DNA of 64,000 nucleotides from Novosphingobium sp049354825. GTDB taxonomy: Bacteria; Pseudomonadota; Alphaproteobacteria; Sphingomonadales; Sphingomonadaceae. Location: the NCBI RefSeq assembly GCF_049354825.1, contig NZ_CP186480.1:1922001-1986000 (forward strand), given 5' to 3'. This document shows positions 9,115 to 17,739 of the stretch, piece by piece. Position 1 is the stretch's first letter. Every line of letters begins with the position of its first letter. Both the position numbers and the translations under genes were made by a program. The notes below the pieces were generated by a model. That model was not told where the DNA came from and did no database searches. It saw only the letters and a program-made list of their open reading frames with translations.

Positions 9115-9830
9115 ATGGAGACCACAGAAAATAACCGGGCAACGGAACGCTCGGCAGAAAGCCGCTTTCGGAATTTGGCTTGTTGGCTCGCAGGCTTGGT
9201 TATGATCGTGGGCGGGTCGTTCAAGGTGGGGCTGCATGCGGGTTGGCTGAACGAGCAAATCCACCCCCAACGAGGGTGGCGAGCAACAAATCCGGAACAG
9301 CATCACTGACAGAGGGAGCCATTCCAGACCCTGCCAATGTGTATGTGGAGCGCATTGAAACTTATTGGCTTCCACAGGTTCGCGCCCTTCCCCACGTTCC
9401 TCCGGCCGGCAGCCAATATGGAAGACTCCTCACGCAGATGGATGGGCTCCGATCCTACGTGTCAGACGGGGAGCAGCTAACGCTGACAGCGCGGCAAAAG
9501 GCAGTTCACTCCAGGTTTGCCGCCGCCTTGTCGACAAGGCAGGAACAGCTGTTCCCTAGCTTTCGCAAGCAGTACGCGGAGATGCTCGCAGCCCAGCTCT
9601 TTCGGCGGGACATCCTCGTCAGCGTAGCGGGACCGCGAGCCCGCACTCTCCGCTTCACTGGCCCAATCTTCGTGCGCAACGCAAACATCGAAGATATGCA
9701 GACTGAACTTGCACCTGCATTGATGAGATTGCGGTTTCGGCGGGTCGAGTATCGCTGGTCCCGGTCGGCGGGCGACACTGCCTATTACGATCTTCAGCCG
9801 CCAGCGGATGGGAGCGTCGCTAAGCCGTAA
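9115..9830 (+). pseudogene. hypothetical membrane-anchored protein, apparently frameshifted
   Basis: Two overlapping frames read as one protein. The first (METTENNRATER...) has a hydrophobic anchor at about residues 20-40 (LACWLAGLVMIVGGSF) and fades after position 9290. The second becomes protein-like from VASNKSGTASL onward and continues for about 170 residues to QPPADGSVAKP. The upstream part of the second frame is an Arg-rich shadow. The switch fits loss of one base near the CCCCC run at 9264-9268. The soluble part is rich in Arg and aromatic residues (RFRRVEYRWSRS) and matches no family I recognise. It could be a real inactivation or a sequencing error. Confidence 0.5.
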
Positions 9831-9934
9831 ATCACGTGCCCGCCGGCGCATTCTTCTTCCAATGGTCGGCACCTCCGCTACGTTAAAGGTGGGCCAGACG
9901 ATCTGCAGCCTCCCGGAAGAGGAGTGCTGCTGCC

Positions 9935-10736
9935 ATGTTTCCCGAAAATATGATGTTCGATTTTATCCTGCTCCATCTTGAGGAGGAGATCACAGGATAT
10001 ATCCCGCCTGTCCCGGAGCAGATGTCATGCGACCGCTGGCTGGCACGCAGTGCCTTGCAGAAGGCAATCCGAAGAGGTGAAGTTGAGATCGCGCAGAGGG
10101 CGCTAGGGACGCTGCTCGACCAGGATCGATATGGTGTGTGGCGACAGGGGAGTAGCCGCGCTGGCATTGATAGGAGAGCTGGCCGACGACCTGCGCCCTG
10201 CGAACGCAGCAGCCATCTTCGATGTGCTGGCGAGCCAGGGCTATTCCACCGATGTGGTCGAGACCTGCCGCTCCGCTTGGCGATCAACGCGGAACCCGAT
10301 GGCGCTATTGCTTCCGCTGATCTGGCAGCCTTGGACGTCGGGCGAACAGCACCGGGTTCAAGATGACGAAGTGCCGCCCAGTCAAATGATAGCCGGGGTT
10401 CCTAGCTATGCCGTGGACCAGTTCACTCGCTCCGGCGGACAGGTGGCGCGGGCATACCTTCGCAGGGACTACGCTATGCGGTCCTTGCTTGATGCCGCTT
10501 TTGTTCCACGGGGGCAGTGGCCAAGAGCAATTGGCGACCTGATTTTCTTGAACGAGGGCAGCTGCTTTATTCGCCGGGCCATCTGGCCCTTGGGTGAGAA
10601 GCTGCGACAACCCCAACGAGCTTTGCTGCACGCAATTGGGCTTGGAGATCATTTGACGGTCGCGCTTGATCATCTTGATGCCAACCGTCCAGTAATCGCC
10701 AGTCTCAGAAGCTACCATCTTCAACTGGGACTATGA
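9935..10736 (+). pseudogene. helical hypothetical protein, frameshifted
   Basis: Frame one gives MFPENMMFDFILLHLEEE... ALQKAIRRGEVEIAQRAL ...DRYGVW and then turns into noise. Frame two begins its protein-like part at GVAALALIGELADD and runs to SLRSYHLQLGL. The two halves join if one G is removed from the GGGG run at 10147-10150, giving an all-helical protein of about 266 residues. The segment ALQKAIRRGEVEIAQ resembles the helical C-terminal regions of AAA proteins of the MgsA/RarA type, but only loosely. No function is assigned. It lies 104 bases after another apparently frameshifted gene. Confidence 0.55.
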
Positions 10737-10846
10737 GATCAACGCTCAAGGGTCGCCACAAACGACCAGGCTTAAATTTTGAGACTCAACCTCTGCTGCG
10801 GATGACTGGGGCTCCGAAATAGTGTCACCGCTTTGCGGCCTGCGGT

Positions 10847-11926
10847 CTATGCAGCAGATGTGCGGCTAGCCCAGATCTGGTCGATATTGCCTTCTGTGAT
10901 AATCTTATACAGTCGGTCCAGGGCCTTCGCACTGTAGCGAATGTGCGATGATTTGCCGATGGTAATCGTTTTGCTGTGGTCCAAATCGTCCTGGAGACCC
11001 TCTAGCCGGATGAGGTACGACAGCTTGTTCCAGCCGACGCGGGCGTCCTTCTTCTGGAGTTTCGTGAGAAGATCACGGAAGCCAAGTGAGTAATAGTCCA
11101 GTTCGTTCACGCGCCGGACGGCAACCACCGCCGCACCGGGAGCGCCTTCGGACACCAGCTGGACGGCCTCGCCCTGATTCTTTGTGATGCGGAGGGTCAG
11201 GCCGATGCCATTCTCCTCGGGGTCGATGTAGATCGAGGCGACGCCGGGAAAGATTATTCGCCAATCTTCTTCTGCGTTGATCCGCCGGATAATCTTATTG
11301 AGTTCTCCCGGCGTAGGCTGAGACCGACCGCCCTCCAGTGAACGCTCTAGGACGGCGAGGGTCCGAATGCGGGCGTGCGCGTCCAGGCGCTTCCTCGACC
11401 CAGGTGCGACCATTTTCTTTATCTCGGCAAACTCGACGTCGAGGAGCCCCGCAAAGCTGGCGGGTGGGCTCGCTGACACCACCACCATCCTGTCGGGAAC
11501 GCTCTTGTCCATCGTGACTTTTAGAGCCTCCTCGCTGATACGCTTGAATGCGGTAACCGCCGCCTGTGAGTATACGTACAGCTGCCCCTCCGAAGGCTCT
11601 ACGATGTAATGCTGCGCGGCATCTCTGAGATGGTTGAGGTTCTGGAGTGCGACCACATCCTCCTCATTTAGGCACTTCACGGTCGCATCGGAAAAGCACA
11701 TTCGAAGGCACGCATCGTACCCGATGGTAAGGGCATTATCCCGCTTGTCTCGAATACTCCCGCCCCTCTCGACGATGATGGCTTTCAGCAGCAGCTCAAA
11801 AGCCCGGTCGACAAAGATCAAAACGGCCTCGGTTCGACCGCGGTCCCAGCAGCGGTTGAAATGGTCGACGCCGATGACAAGTGAGTCGACAGCGCGAGCA
11901 TAAAGGAGCTTGGTTTCCCGTTTCAT
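10847..11926 (-). CDS. DUF3644 domain protein
   Basis: Protein of 359 residues. The N-terminal third matches the DUF3644 pattern: GVDHFNRCWDRGRTEAVLIF, FELLLKAIIVERGG, LNHLRDAAQHYIVEPSEGQL. This is a helical domain of the HEPN-like type (high confidence for the DUF, less for the superfamily). The remainder (residues 150-359) is mixed and ends in a basic segment. The gene is third in a tight minus-strand operon after a DUF488 gene and an unnamed-family gene, 18 bases behind the latter. The function is unknown. DUF3644 genes are often seen in genomic islands, and an RNA- or nucleotide-directed role is only a guess. Confidence 0.8.
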   Translation of the reverse strand: MKRETKLLYARAVDSLVIGVDHFNRCWDRGRTEAVLIFVDRAFELLLKAIIVERGGSIRDKRDNALTIGYDACLRMCFSDATVKCLNEEDVVALQNLNHLRDAAQHYIVEPSEGQLYVYSQAAVTAFKRISEEALKVTMDKSVPDRMVVVSASPPASFAGLLDVEFAEIKKMVAPGSRKRLDAHARIRTLAVLERSLEGGRSQPTPGELNKIIRRINAEEDWRIIFPGVASIYIDPEENGIGLTLRITKNQGEAVQLVSEGAPGAAVVAVRRVNELDYYSLGFRDLLTKLQKKDARVGWNKLSYLIRLEGLQDDLDHSKTITIGKSSHIRYSAKALDRLYKIITEGNIDQIWASRTSAA

Positions 11927-11944
11927 TAGTCGGTTCTTGCGGCT

Positions 11945-12760
11945 CTACAAAAGGTTGAGTTGGGGATCGTCATCTACTCGGATAACGCCGTTGATGAGCC
12001 ACTGGTGAAGCCGGTATCGGTGTGTCCCCATTGCCAATCCCATTCCCTTGGTCGGGTATTCCTCCCCAAACACCCGCTGCATCCAATGCAACGCTGCCTG
12101 CTCTGAACCCTGGTCCCGCCGTCGCATGAGGAAGGTCTGCTCCGTCTCCCAATCCTGACAGGTTCCAATGTGAACGCCGTCATCATCCCTGTACCGATAT
12201 TTGAAGGCATATGGACTGGTTCGGGGAGGGATAAGCGCGGGGGGCGCAAACATATCCTGCTGGTTCCGAAGCCGCTGGAGAACCTGCTCGCGCTCCGCAA
12301 TTTCATCCTGTCCACGCCGCTCGTGCCAGAAATCGAGGATTTCGGGCTTCAGTAACGCCAAACTCCGCCCGGTTTCGTGTTCTCGCACGAGGCTGGTTAC
12401 CGCTATCCGGGACATCAGCTTGTTCCGGTCGGACTGCCGCATGGGGCGGATAATCTCAATCGAATGAGGATCGACCCTGCGCGACTCCGACCGCCCGTCC
12501 TTCGTGACCTGCGGCCTGGACCATCGGTACTTGATGTGATCCCACCGTCTGAATTTCTGATAATCGCTGAGCTGGCGGAACGACACCGGGTAGAGGCGGA
12601 CCCAATTTTCGTTAAGATCAACGCCCGCGCAGCAGACGGTTTCGCCAAAGGTTTCGCTCGGCCGTGGCGCGGCTTTGACGAGGATGAAAGCCTCGTCCTC
12701 TATAAGGTCAAGCGTGCCCGACGGCTGCGGCTGCGGCCGCTCCTGCTCTCGTGTGACCAC
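11945..12760 (-). CDS. unnamed conserved protein linked to DUF488
   Basis: Protein of 271 residues with a GTG start and an AAGG ribosome site 6 bases upstream. It overlaps the end of the DUF488 gene by 53 bases, so translation is probably coupled. Residues 25-75 (FILVKAAPRPS, CCAGVDLNENWVRLYPVSFR, YQKFRRWDHIKYRWSRP) and the C-terminal half (KYRYRDDDGVHIGTCQDWE, YPTKGMGLAMGTHRYRLHQW) look like two beta-rich modules with a charged helical linker between them. I recognise the pattern as a family that accompanies DUF488 but know no assigned function. No catalytic motif is obvious. Confidence 0.7.
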   Translation of the reverse strand: MVTREQERPQPQPSGTLDLIEDEAFILVKAAPRPSETFGETVCCAGVDLNENWVRLYPVSFRQLSDYQKFRRWDHIKYRWSRPQVTKDGRSESRRVDPHSIEIIRPMRQSDRNKLMSRIAVTSLVREHETGRSLALLKPEILDFWHERRGQDEIAEREQVLQRLRNQQDMFAPPALIPPRTSPYAFKYRYRDDDGVHIGTCQDWETEQTFLMRRRDQGSEQAALHWMQRVFGEEYPTKGMGLAMGTHRYRLHQWLINGVIRVDDDPQLNLL

Positions 12761-13205
12761 GGGACCTTACCCCCAAGTGTCGAACCCGGAGGGATCGTAG
12801 CCCCAACAGGCGCTTAGCAACAAGGCTACGGTGGCAGTCTTTTGGGTCGCGCTCATAGCATAGGAGGGCCGTTGGGGCTCGGGTAGCCACGATGGCCGCG
12901 TCCTCCAGCGCCTTCCTTGATGCCTCTAAGTCTAGGTGCGCCTCGAATATCATGCGGAACTCAGCCATATTCCCGCGCCGCGCCGCCTCACGACCATGCT
13001 TGGGGTCTCCAAGCTGTTTACAATGGGAGTAGCCGATATCCGCCTCGCCTAGGGCCTGGGCAAGCGCCTTCTTGGAGAATCCGGGCCTCCGGGATTGCGG
13101 CAGCTCGCGCACATCCAGGACATGCTCCACGCCCGCCTCCGCCAGGGTTGCGATGAAGTCCGGCAACGAAGCACCTTCATAGCCGATAGTGAAAAGTGTT
13201 GTCAC
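12708..13205 (-). CDS. DUF488 family protein
   Basis: Protein of 165 residues beginning MTTLFTIGYEG from a GTG codon with AGGGG six bases upstream. DUF488 hallmarks are IGYEG at the N-terminus, LDVRELPQSRRPGFSKKAL, and CYERDPKDCHRSLVA near residue 120-135, whose Cys and His suggest a metal or redox site. The last 25 residues are Arg/Ala-rich and overlap the next gene, so the real end could be disturbed. It heads the three-gene operon and has a good promoter directly upstream. The biochemical function of DUF488 is unknown. Confidence 0.85.
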   Translation of the reverse strand: MTTLFTIGYEGASLPDFIATLAEAGVEHVLDVRELPQSRRPGFSKKALAQALGEADIGYSHCKQLGDPKHGREAARRGNMAEFRMIFEAHLDLEASRKALEDAAIVATRAPTALLCYERDPKDCHRSLVAKRLLGLRSLRVRHLGVRSRGHTRAGAAAAAAVGHA

Positions 13206-13226
13206 TCGTTGCCCCTGCAGCCTCGT

Positions 13227-13255
13227 GGTATATCCATCCCGAAAAATTGAGTCAA
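13227..13255 (-). promoter_or_regulatory. sigma70-like promoter of the DUF488 operon
   Basis: On the minus strand TTGACT, 17 bases, TATACC, ending about 20 bases before the GTG start. The -35 sits in a tandem repeat of AATTGAGTCAA on the plus strand (13245-13266), so a second possible -35 lies 11 bases upstream. The repeat could be a regulator site. The following stretch to 13515 has no supported gene. It contains GGTACAC repeated near 13420-13455, possibly integrase arm sites for the adjacent att-like sequence. Confidence 0.6.
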
Positions 13256-13515
13256 AATTGAGTCAATGTCCCCCACGGCGGGCAAGGGCAGCTTCGGACG
13301 CAACGGCAAGCGATCTGAAGGTCTGCTAATGGCCACACCGTCACCCGTTGCGTGGTCTCAAATGGTCATCCCCAAAAAAACGCGCAGTCACTGTTTCACC
13401 TCTTTTCTAAGAGAGGGGAGGTGGTACACTTCGTGCTACACACTTTGGTACACGAGCGTGTCTTCTGTCTTATAATATCAACTACTTAGTAGGATCATCC
13501 ATGGTCCGCGTCATT

Positions 13516-13532
13516 TCCCTCCGTCTCCGCCA
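13516..13532 (+). repeat. att-like repeat, copy 1 (tRNA-Ser 3' end)
   Basis: TCCCTCCGTCTCCGCCA, identical to the copy at 46950-46966 and in the same orientation. Read as a tRNA 3' end it gives part of the T arm, the acceptor strand CGTCTCC, discriminator G and CCA, as in tRNA-Ser genes that start GGAGACG. No tRNA body precedes it, so it would be a right-hand (attR-type) copy left by an integrated element; the intact tRNA would lie left of the window. Confidence 0.6.
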
Positions 13533-13659
13533 GTCAATCCTTCGAAGGGTTGACTTTCTTCCGATTTCCAACTGCCGCGCTACCACCCACCAAGTTATTC
13601 CACCAGCAGCGACCGTCGATGACGGGCTACGGCGGATCAGGTTGCGTTTTCTACGCCGC

Positions 13660-13940
13660 CGGACGGGATATGACAGCCGAGAGAGCAACCGCGGCCGAAC
13701 TGGAGCATGCTCAGGGGCCCTTCGGCAGAGCCAGAAATGGAGGCCATCCGTCAGCTGGCTGGAGGCGTCGCTCAAGACTTCAACAATCTGCTGACGCCCA
13801 TAGTCGCACCCTCGACATGCTTCAGCGCAAGGGCTTGGGCGGTATAGTTCCTTGCCCTTACCCTGAGCGATGTCGCTCGCGATCGATGGCGCGCGGTCGG
13901 ATCAATCCGACGCCGTCCGGCCAGACTCTGCAGATTGCTC
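13660..13940 (+). pseudogene. decayed PAS/histidine-kinase remnant
   Basis: Pieces of a sensor kinase can be read in successive frames: GRDMTAERATAAELEHAQ (end of a PAS domain and linker), then GALRQSQK, then MEAIRQLAGGVAQDFNNLLTP (the H-box region, with His replaced by Gln in AHDFNNLL), then RTLDMLQRKGLGG, then a possible AIDGARSDQSDA. Each join needs a frameshift, so this is a dead gene fragment, probably an old relic next to the att-like repeat. Nothing coding is seen between 13940 and the insertion sequence at 14037. Confidence 0.7.
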
Positions 13941-14036
13941 ACCGGAGGGAGATGCGGTTACCAAGACATAGGGCCGAGGGGGCTTCGGTGCTGTACGTCG
14001 GTGTGCACGCCTTCCACTCCTTTATATGTGCTCATG

Positions 14037-14063
14037 TGTGGATCGGCGTGGAAAAGGGACCCC
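14037..14063 (+). repeat. left terminal inverted repeat of the IS21 element
   Basis: Begins TGTGGATCGGCGTGG and ends GGGACCCC. It pairs with the right end at 16526-16552 with five mismatches over 27 bases. Confidence 0.85.
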
Positions 14064-14130
14064 GGTAGCGGGGTGATCGGCGTCGAAAAGGGACCCCTCA
14101 TCCCGGTGGTCTAGGCTGTTCGCTTGGCGT

Positions 14131-15663
14131 GTGTCAGGCGGCGAGATCGGGATGCTGGTATTGGAGACGGTGTTGAGGATCCGGCGCGAGCACGCGTCGG
14201 GGAAGGCCATCAAGGCGATAGCGCGGGACTTGCACCTGTCGCGCAAGGTGGTGCGCAAGGCGATCCGGGCGCCGGAGGCGGACATGGGCTACCGGCGGGA
14301 GGTGCAGCCGCTGCCGAAGCTGGGGCCGTTTCAGGCGCGACTGGATGCGTTGCTGGAGGAAGACGAGGCACGACCGCGGCGCGAGAAGCTGCGCCTCACG
14401 CGCATCCACGACCTGCTGCTACGCGAGGGGTTCGACGGCTCGTACGACGCGGTGCGGCGTTATGCGGCTCGCTGGCGGCAGGCGCGGCGTCGCGATGTGA
14501 TGGATGCGCCGGCGTTCATCCCGCTGCTGTTCCGGCCGGGCGAGGCGTATCAGTTCGACTGGAGCCATGAGGACGTCGAGATCTCGGGCAAGCCGATGCG
14601 TGTAAAGGTCGCGCATGTGCGGCTGTGCGCATCACGGGTGATGTATGTGCGCGCCTATCCCCGCGAGACACAGGAGATGCTGTTCGACGCGCATGCGCGG
14701 GCATTCGCCTTCTTCGGAGGCGTGCCGACGCGCGGCATCTACGACAACATGAAGACGGCGGTGACGAGCGTGTTCACGGGCAAGGAGCGGGTCTTCAACC
14801 GGCGCTTCCTGGTCATGGCCAACCATTACATGGTCGAGCCGACCGCCTGCTCACCGGCGTCGGGCTGGGAGAAGGGTCAGGTCGAGAACCAGGTGCAGAC
14901 CGCGCGCGGCCGCTTCTTCCAGCCACGCCTGCGATTTACCAGCCTCGAGGAGCTGAACGGTTGGCTGGAGGCCGAGTGTCGGCGCTGGGCCGACATGCAC
15001 CGGCATCCCGAGCGGAAGGAACTGACGGTCGCCCAGGCATGGGCAGCCGAACGGGCGGTGCTCCAGCCTGTTGTCGCGCCCTTCGACGGCTTCCACGAGA
15101 GCGAGCACGCGGTAAGCGGCACTTGCCTCATCAGCTTCGACCGCAACCGCTACTCCGTTTCTGCCCGGACGGTTCGGCGCGTTGTGCAGGTCCGTGCCTA
15201 TGCCGACCGCATCCTCGTGCGCTGCGACGGTGAAGTCGTCGCCGACCATCCCCGGTTCTTTGGCCGGGACCGGACCATCTACGACCCGTGGCATTATCTG
15301 CCGGTGTTGGCGACCAAGCCGGGCGCCCTGCGCAACGGCGCACCGTTCCAGGGCTGGGAGTTGCCGCCTGCGCTGTCACGGCTGCGGCGCAAGCTCGGCG
15401 CCGGCGACGACGCCGACCGGCGGTTCGTGCGGGTGCTGGCGACAGTGCTCGATGACGGGCTCGAGGCGGTGGAAGCGGCCGTGCGCGAAGCATTGCTGGC
15501 CGGCACCGCCAGCGACGACGTCATCGTCAACATCCTGGCCCGCAGGCGAGAACCGCCACGACCGCTAACCATTGTCACCCCCGAGGACCTGGCGCTGCGC
15601 CATCCGCCCCGCGCCGACTGCAACCGCTATGACAGCCTGCGAGGTCTCCATGCAGCGGCATGA
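14131..15663 (+). CDS. istA: IS21 transposase IstA
   Basis: DDE transposase of 510 residues (GTG start; ATG at 14152, MLVLETV, is an alternative). An N-terminal helix-turn-helix (GKAIKAIARDLHLSRKVVRK) binds the element ends. The catalytic core shows YQFDWSHEDV (first Asp), IYDNMKTAV (second Asp) and GWEKGQVENQV (Glu). The C-terminal beta-barrel region (DRNRYSVSARTVRRVVQV) is typical of IstA. All three acidic residues are present and the frame is intact, so the protein is probably active together with IstB. It overlaps istB by 14 bases. Confidence 0.95.
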   Translation: MSGGEIGMLVLETVLRIRREHASGKAIKAIARDLHLSRKVVRKAIRAPEADMGYRREVQPLPKLGPFQARLDALLEEDEARPRREKLRLTRIHDLLLREGFDGSYDAVRRYAARWRQARRRDVMDAPAFIPLLFRPGEAYQFDWSHEDVEISGKPMRVKVAHVRLCASRVMYVRAYPRETQEMLFDAHARAFAFFGGVPTRGIYDNMKTAVTSVFTGKERVFNRRFLVMANHYMVEPTACSPASGWEKGQVENQVQTARGRFFQPRLRFTSLEELNGWLEAECRRWADMHRHPERKELTVAQAWAAERAVLQPVVAPFDGFHESEHAVSGTCLISFDRNRYSVSARTVRRVVQVRAYADRILVRCDGEVVADHPRFFGRDRTIYDPWHYLPVLATKPGALRNGAPFQGWELPPALSRLRRKLGAGDDADRRFVRVLATVLDDGLEAVEAAVREALLAGTASDDVIVNILARRREPPRPLTIVTPEDLALRHPPRADCNRYDSLRGLHAAA

Positions 15664-16378
15664 GATGATGACGGCCATGACCGAGTTGGGGCTGAAGGGC
15701 ATGGCTGGCGCCTTCGACGAGGCGGTCACCACCGGTCTCCAGCGCAAGCGCACGACCATGGAGGTCCTGACCGACCTGCTGCGTGCCGAGGCGACGCACC
15801 GCCATGCAGCGTCGGTCCGTTACCGGATGTCGGCCGCCAGGTTGCCCGCGGTGAAGGACCTCGACGCCTTCGTCTTCGATGACACCCCCATCAACGAGGG
15901 ACTGGTGCGCTCGCTATACAGCGGCTCGTTTCTTCCGGGCCGGCGCAACGTCGTGCTTGTCGGTGGGACGGGCACAGGCAAGACGCACCTCGCCACCGCC
16001 ATCACCACCAATGTGGTACGGGCCGGCGCCCGGGGGCGCTACTTCAACACGGTGGACCTGGTGAACCGGCTTGAGGAGGAAACGCGTCTTGGCAAGGCCG
16101 GCACGCTGGCAGCCCAGCTCTCCCGGCTCGATCTGGTGGTGCTCGACGAGCTTGGCTACCTGCCGTTCGCCCGCTCGGGCGGCCAACTGCTCTTCCACCT
16201 CGTCAGCAAGCTCTACGAGCAGACCTCGGTCATCGTCACGACGAACCTCGCCTTTGGCGAGTGGCCGACCGTCTTTGGCGACCCCAAGATGACCACCGCG
16301 CTGCTCGACCGCATTACCCACCATTGCGACATCGTCGAAACGGGCAATGACAGCTGGCGCTTCAAGCACCGCAGTTGA
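15650..16378 (+). CDS. istB: IS21 ATP-binding protein IstB
   Basis: AAA+ ATPase of 242 residues that assists IstA in target capture. Walker A is LVGGTGTGKTHLA, Walker B is LDLVVLDELGYLPF, and the sensor region reads SVIVTTNLAFGEWPTVFGD. The start is the ATG giving MQRHEMMTAM, which overlaps the istA end; a longer upstream reading has no family support. The frame is intact. Confidence 0.94.
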   Translation: MQRHEMMTAMTELGLKGMAGAFDEAVTTGLQRKRTTMEVLTDLLRAEATHRHAASVRYRMSAARLPAVKDLDAFVFDDTPINEGLVRSLYSGSFLPGRRNVVLVGGTGTGKTHLATAITTNVVRAGARGRYFNTVDLVNRLEEETRLGKAGTLAAQLSRLDLVVLDELGYLPFARSGGQLLFHLVSKLYEQTSVIVTTNLAFGEWPTVFGDPKMTTALLDRITHHCDIVETGNDSWRFKHRS

Positions 16379-16525
16379 CGCCCAGGACCACCGGCAGAGA
16401 ACGCTTCGCGCTGGTTGCGCCTCCGGTCGGGCTACGCCCGCCCTACGCCGCAACCAGCGCGAACAAAGCGCCCGTCATACCCGTCACGCTGCTCGACGAA
16501 GGGGGTCCCTTTTGCACGCCGATAG

Positions 16526-16552
16526 GGGGTCCTTTTTGGACGCCGATTGACA
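16526..16552 (-). repeat. right terminal inverted repeat of the IS21 element
   Basis: Read from the outside inward it begins TGTCAATCGGCGTCC, matching the left end. The inner copy follows immediately at 16501-16524. Confidence 0.85.
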
Positions 16553-16743
16553 ATTACGAGGGCTTCGATCAGGAAGCAGACCCCTGGGGCGCGCACGATC
16601 TGGGCGACTTCACCTTGTTCGGAGCCGATCTTCTGTGGAAGATCAACTATTACGACAGGGCCATGGAGTTCGGATCGGAAGATCCCGCTAACCCGGCGAT
16701 CACCTCCCGGGTGCTCACCGTCATGCGAGTGGACGAATGGTGA
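16553..16743 (+). pseudogene. DUF3768 gene, 5'-truncated by the insertion sequence
   Basis: The 62 residues after the IS end match the C-terminal half of DUF3768: DPWGAHDLGDFTLFGADLLW, KINYYDRAMEFGSEDP, SRVLTVMRVDEW then stop. The normal N-terminus and start are missing, and no matching piece lies left of the IS, so the front was deleted. DUF3768 proteins are common in alphaproteobacterial plasmids and integrative elements, which supports a plasmid-like backbone here. The 295 bases that follow hold no supported gene. Confidence 0.8.
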
Positions 16744-17038
16744 TGCGGTTCATGCACACCCTTGCGGCCAAGCCGTTGTCGCCGCATAGTTTGGACACCT
16801 GCGGTCAGTCCCGCGGGGGAGGCTTCAGAACCTCTTACAGCAGACGCCGGTCGAGATTGCTCGGCCGGGTGGCCGTCACGCATGTCCAGGGCTCGCCTAA
16901 AGGTGGCGGCGCCTTGGGTCTGCTCAGGGTTCTGAACACCCGGCTCGCGCCGGTGCCTCCATATGAAATGGGGGCAAGAATGCGAGCAGCGGGTGAACCA
17001 GCGATATTGAGCCAAGACAGGCTTGGGGAGCATCGCCC

Positions 17039-17722
17039 ATGAGCGATCTCCGCCGCATCGGCACTACCAATAATCCTGGCGACGATATCGAGGAAGCCGA
17101 GTTTGAGGAAGTCGGCGCATCTCCCCGCAACCGACAGACCAAGGCGGCCAAGCGCCCGCTAGACTGGCGGACAATCTTGATAGCCATTGTCGGCGGCATG
17201 TTCGCTTGGATGCTAGCGGTGGCAGCAGCCCGGGCGATACTGGCCGAACCAACGGGTTCACGGATGGATAGCGCTGCGACTGACGTCAGCGCCGCAAACC
17301 CGCGAACCCCGACGCCCGATCAAGCGCGAGCGATGTTAGCGACCTGGACGCATGACGTCACCGGTCAGAGCCAAGACGGCGGCATTGTGCTTGTCGATGG
17401 AGAGGGTGAGCCCTTCACGCCGTGCCAAAGCCGAAAGTTTCAGAAGGTGCTGCGATTCGGCGGCATGAAGCTGACGGGCACTAACGAGCAGGTCCACAAC
17501 GCCTTTCGCCTCCAGTCTATCGACAGCGACCAGGCGGTCGAAGGCTATTTCTGGTTCGATGCCGACAAGGGCACGGTGCTGATCTTTCAATCGGCGATAA
17601 CCGACAAGGCCGATAAACCGATCCGCTGGTTGCCTGACGCTACGATCGACCTGCGCCCGACCGCGAACGGGAGGCTGCCGTTTCAGGGCACACAGTTCCA
17701 TGTTTGCGAAACCGACACCTGA
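17039..17722 (+). CDS. hypothetical single-pass membrane protein
   Basis: Protein of 227 residues starting MSDLRRIGTTNN with GGGGAGC upstream. A charged cytoplasmic region precedes one transmembrane helix at about residues 46-70 (ILIAIVGGMFAWMLAVAAARA), and a mixed periplasmic domain follows with two Cys (TPCQSRKF and FHVCETDT) that could form a disulfide. First of three consecutive envelope-type genes on the plus strand. I recognise no family. Context within a VirB-carrying element suggests an element backbone or conjugation accessory role, which is inference only. Confidence 0.75.
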   Translation: MSDLRRIGTTNNPGDDIEEAEFEEVGASPRNRQTKAAKRPLDWRTILIAIVGGMFAWMLAVAAARAILAEPTGSRMDSAATDVSAANPRTPTPDQARAMLATWTHDVTGQSQDGGIVLVDGEGEPFTPCQSRKFQKVLRFGGMKLTGTNEQVHNAFRLQSIDSDQAVEGYFWFDADKGTVLIFQSAITDKADKPIRWLPDATIDLRPTANGRLPFQGTQFHVCETDT

Positions 17723-17739
17723 CGGGCGGGAGGGTAACC

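Larger units (their letters stand above)
14037..16552 (+). mobile_element. IS21-family insertion sequence
   Basis: Complete element of 2516 bp with istA and istB overlapping. The ends are 27-bp imperfect inverted repeats beginning TGT (22 of 27 identical), and each end carries a second inner copy of the same transposase-binding sequence (14074-14097 and 16501-16524), which is typical of this family. No target duplication is visible: the left flank reads GCTCATG and the right flank ATTACGAG. Together with the truncated gene on the right, this suggests deletion or recombination after insertion. Confidence 0.92.

Noticed and set aside
13266..13475. Small plus-strand frame near the first att-like repeat
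   Set aside because: No ribosome site; ends in repetitive WYTS/CYTLWYTS read from GGTACAC-type repeats, more likely DNA binding sites than protein.
13443..13532. Possible tRNA gene ending in the att-like sequence
   Set aside because: The upstream 75 bases show no GGTTCGA T-loop, no D-loop and no matching GGAGACG acceptor; only the 3' end is present.
16737..17042. 101-codon plus-strand frame between the DUF3768 remnant and the membrane-protein operon
   Set aside because: No ribosome site, Arg/Gly-rich with no recognisable feature, and it overlaps the start of a better gene.
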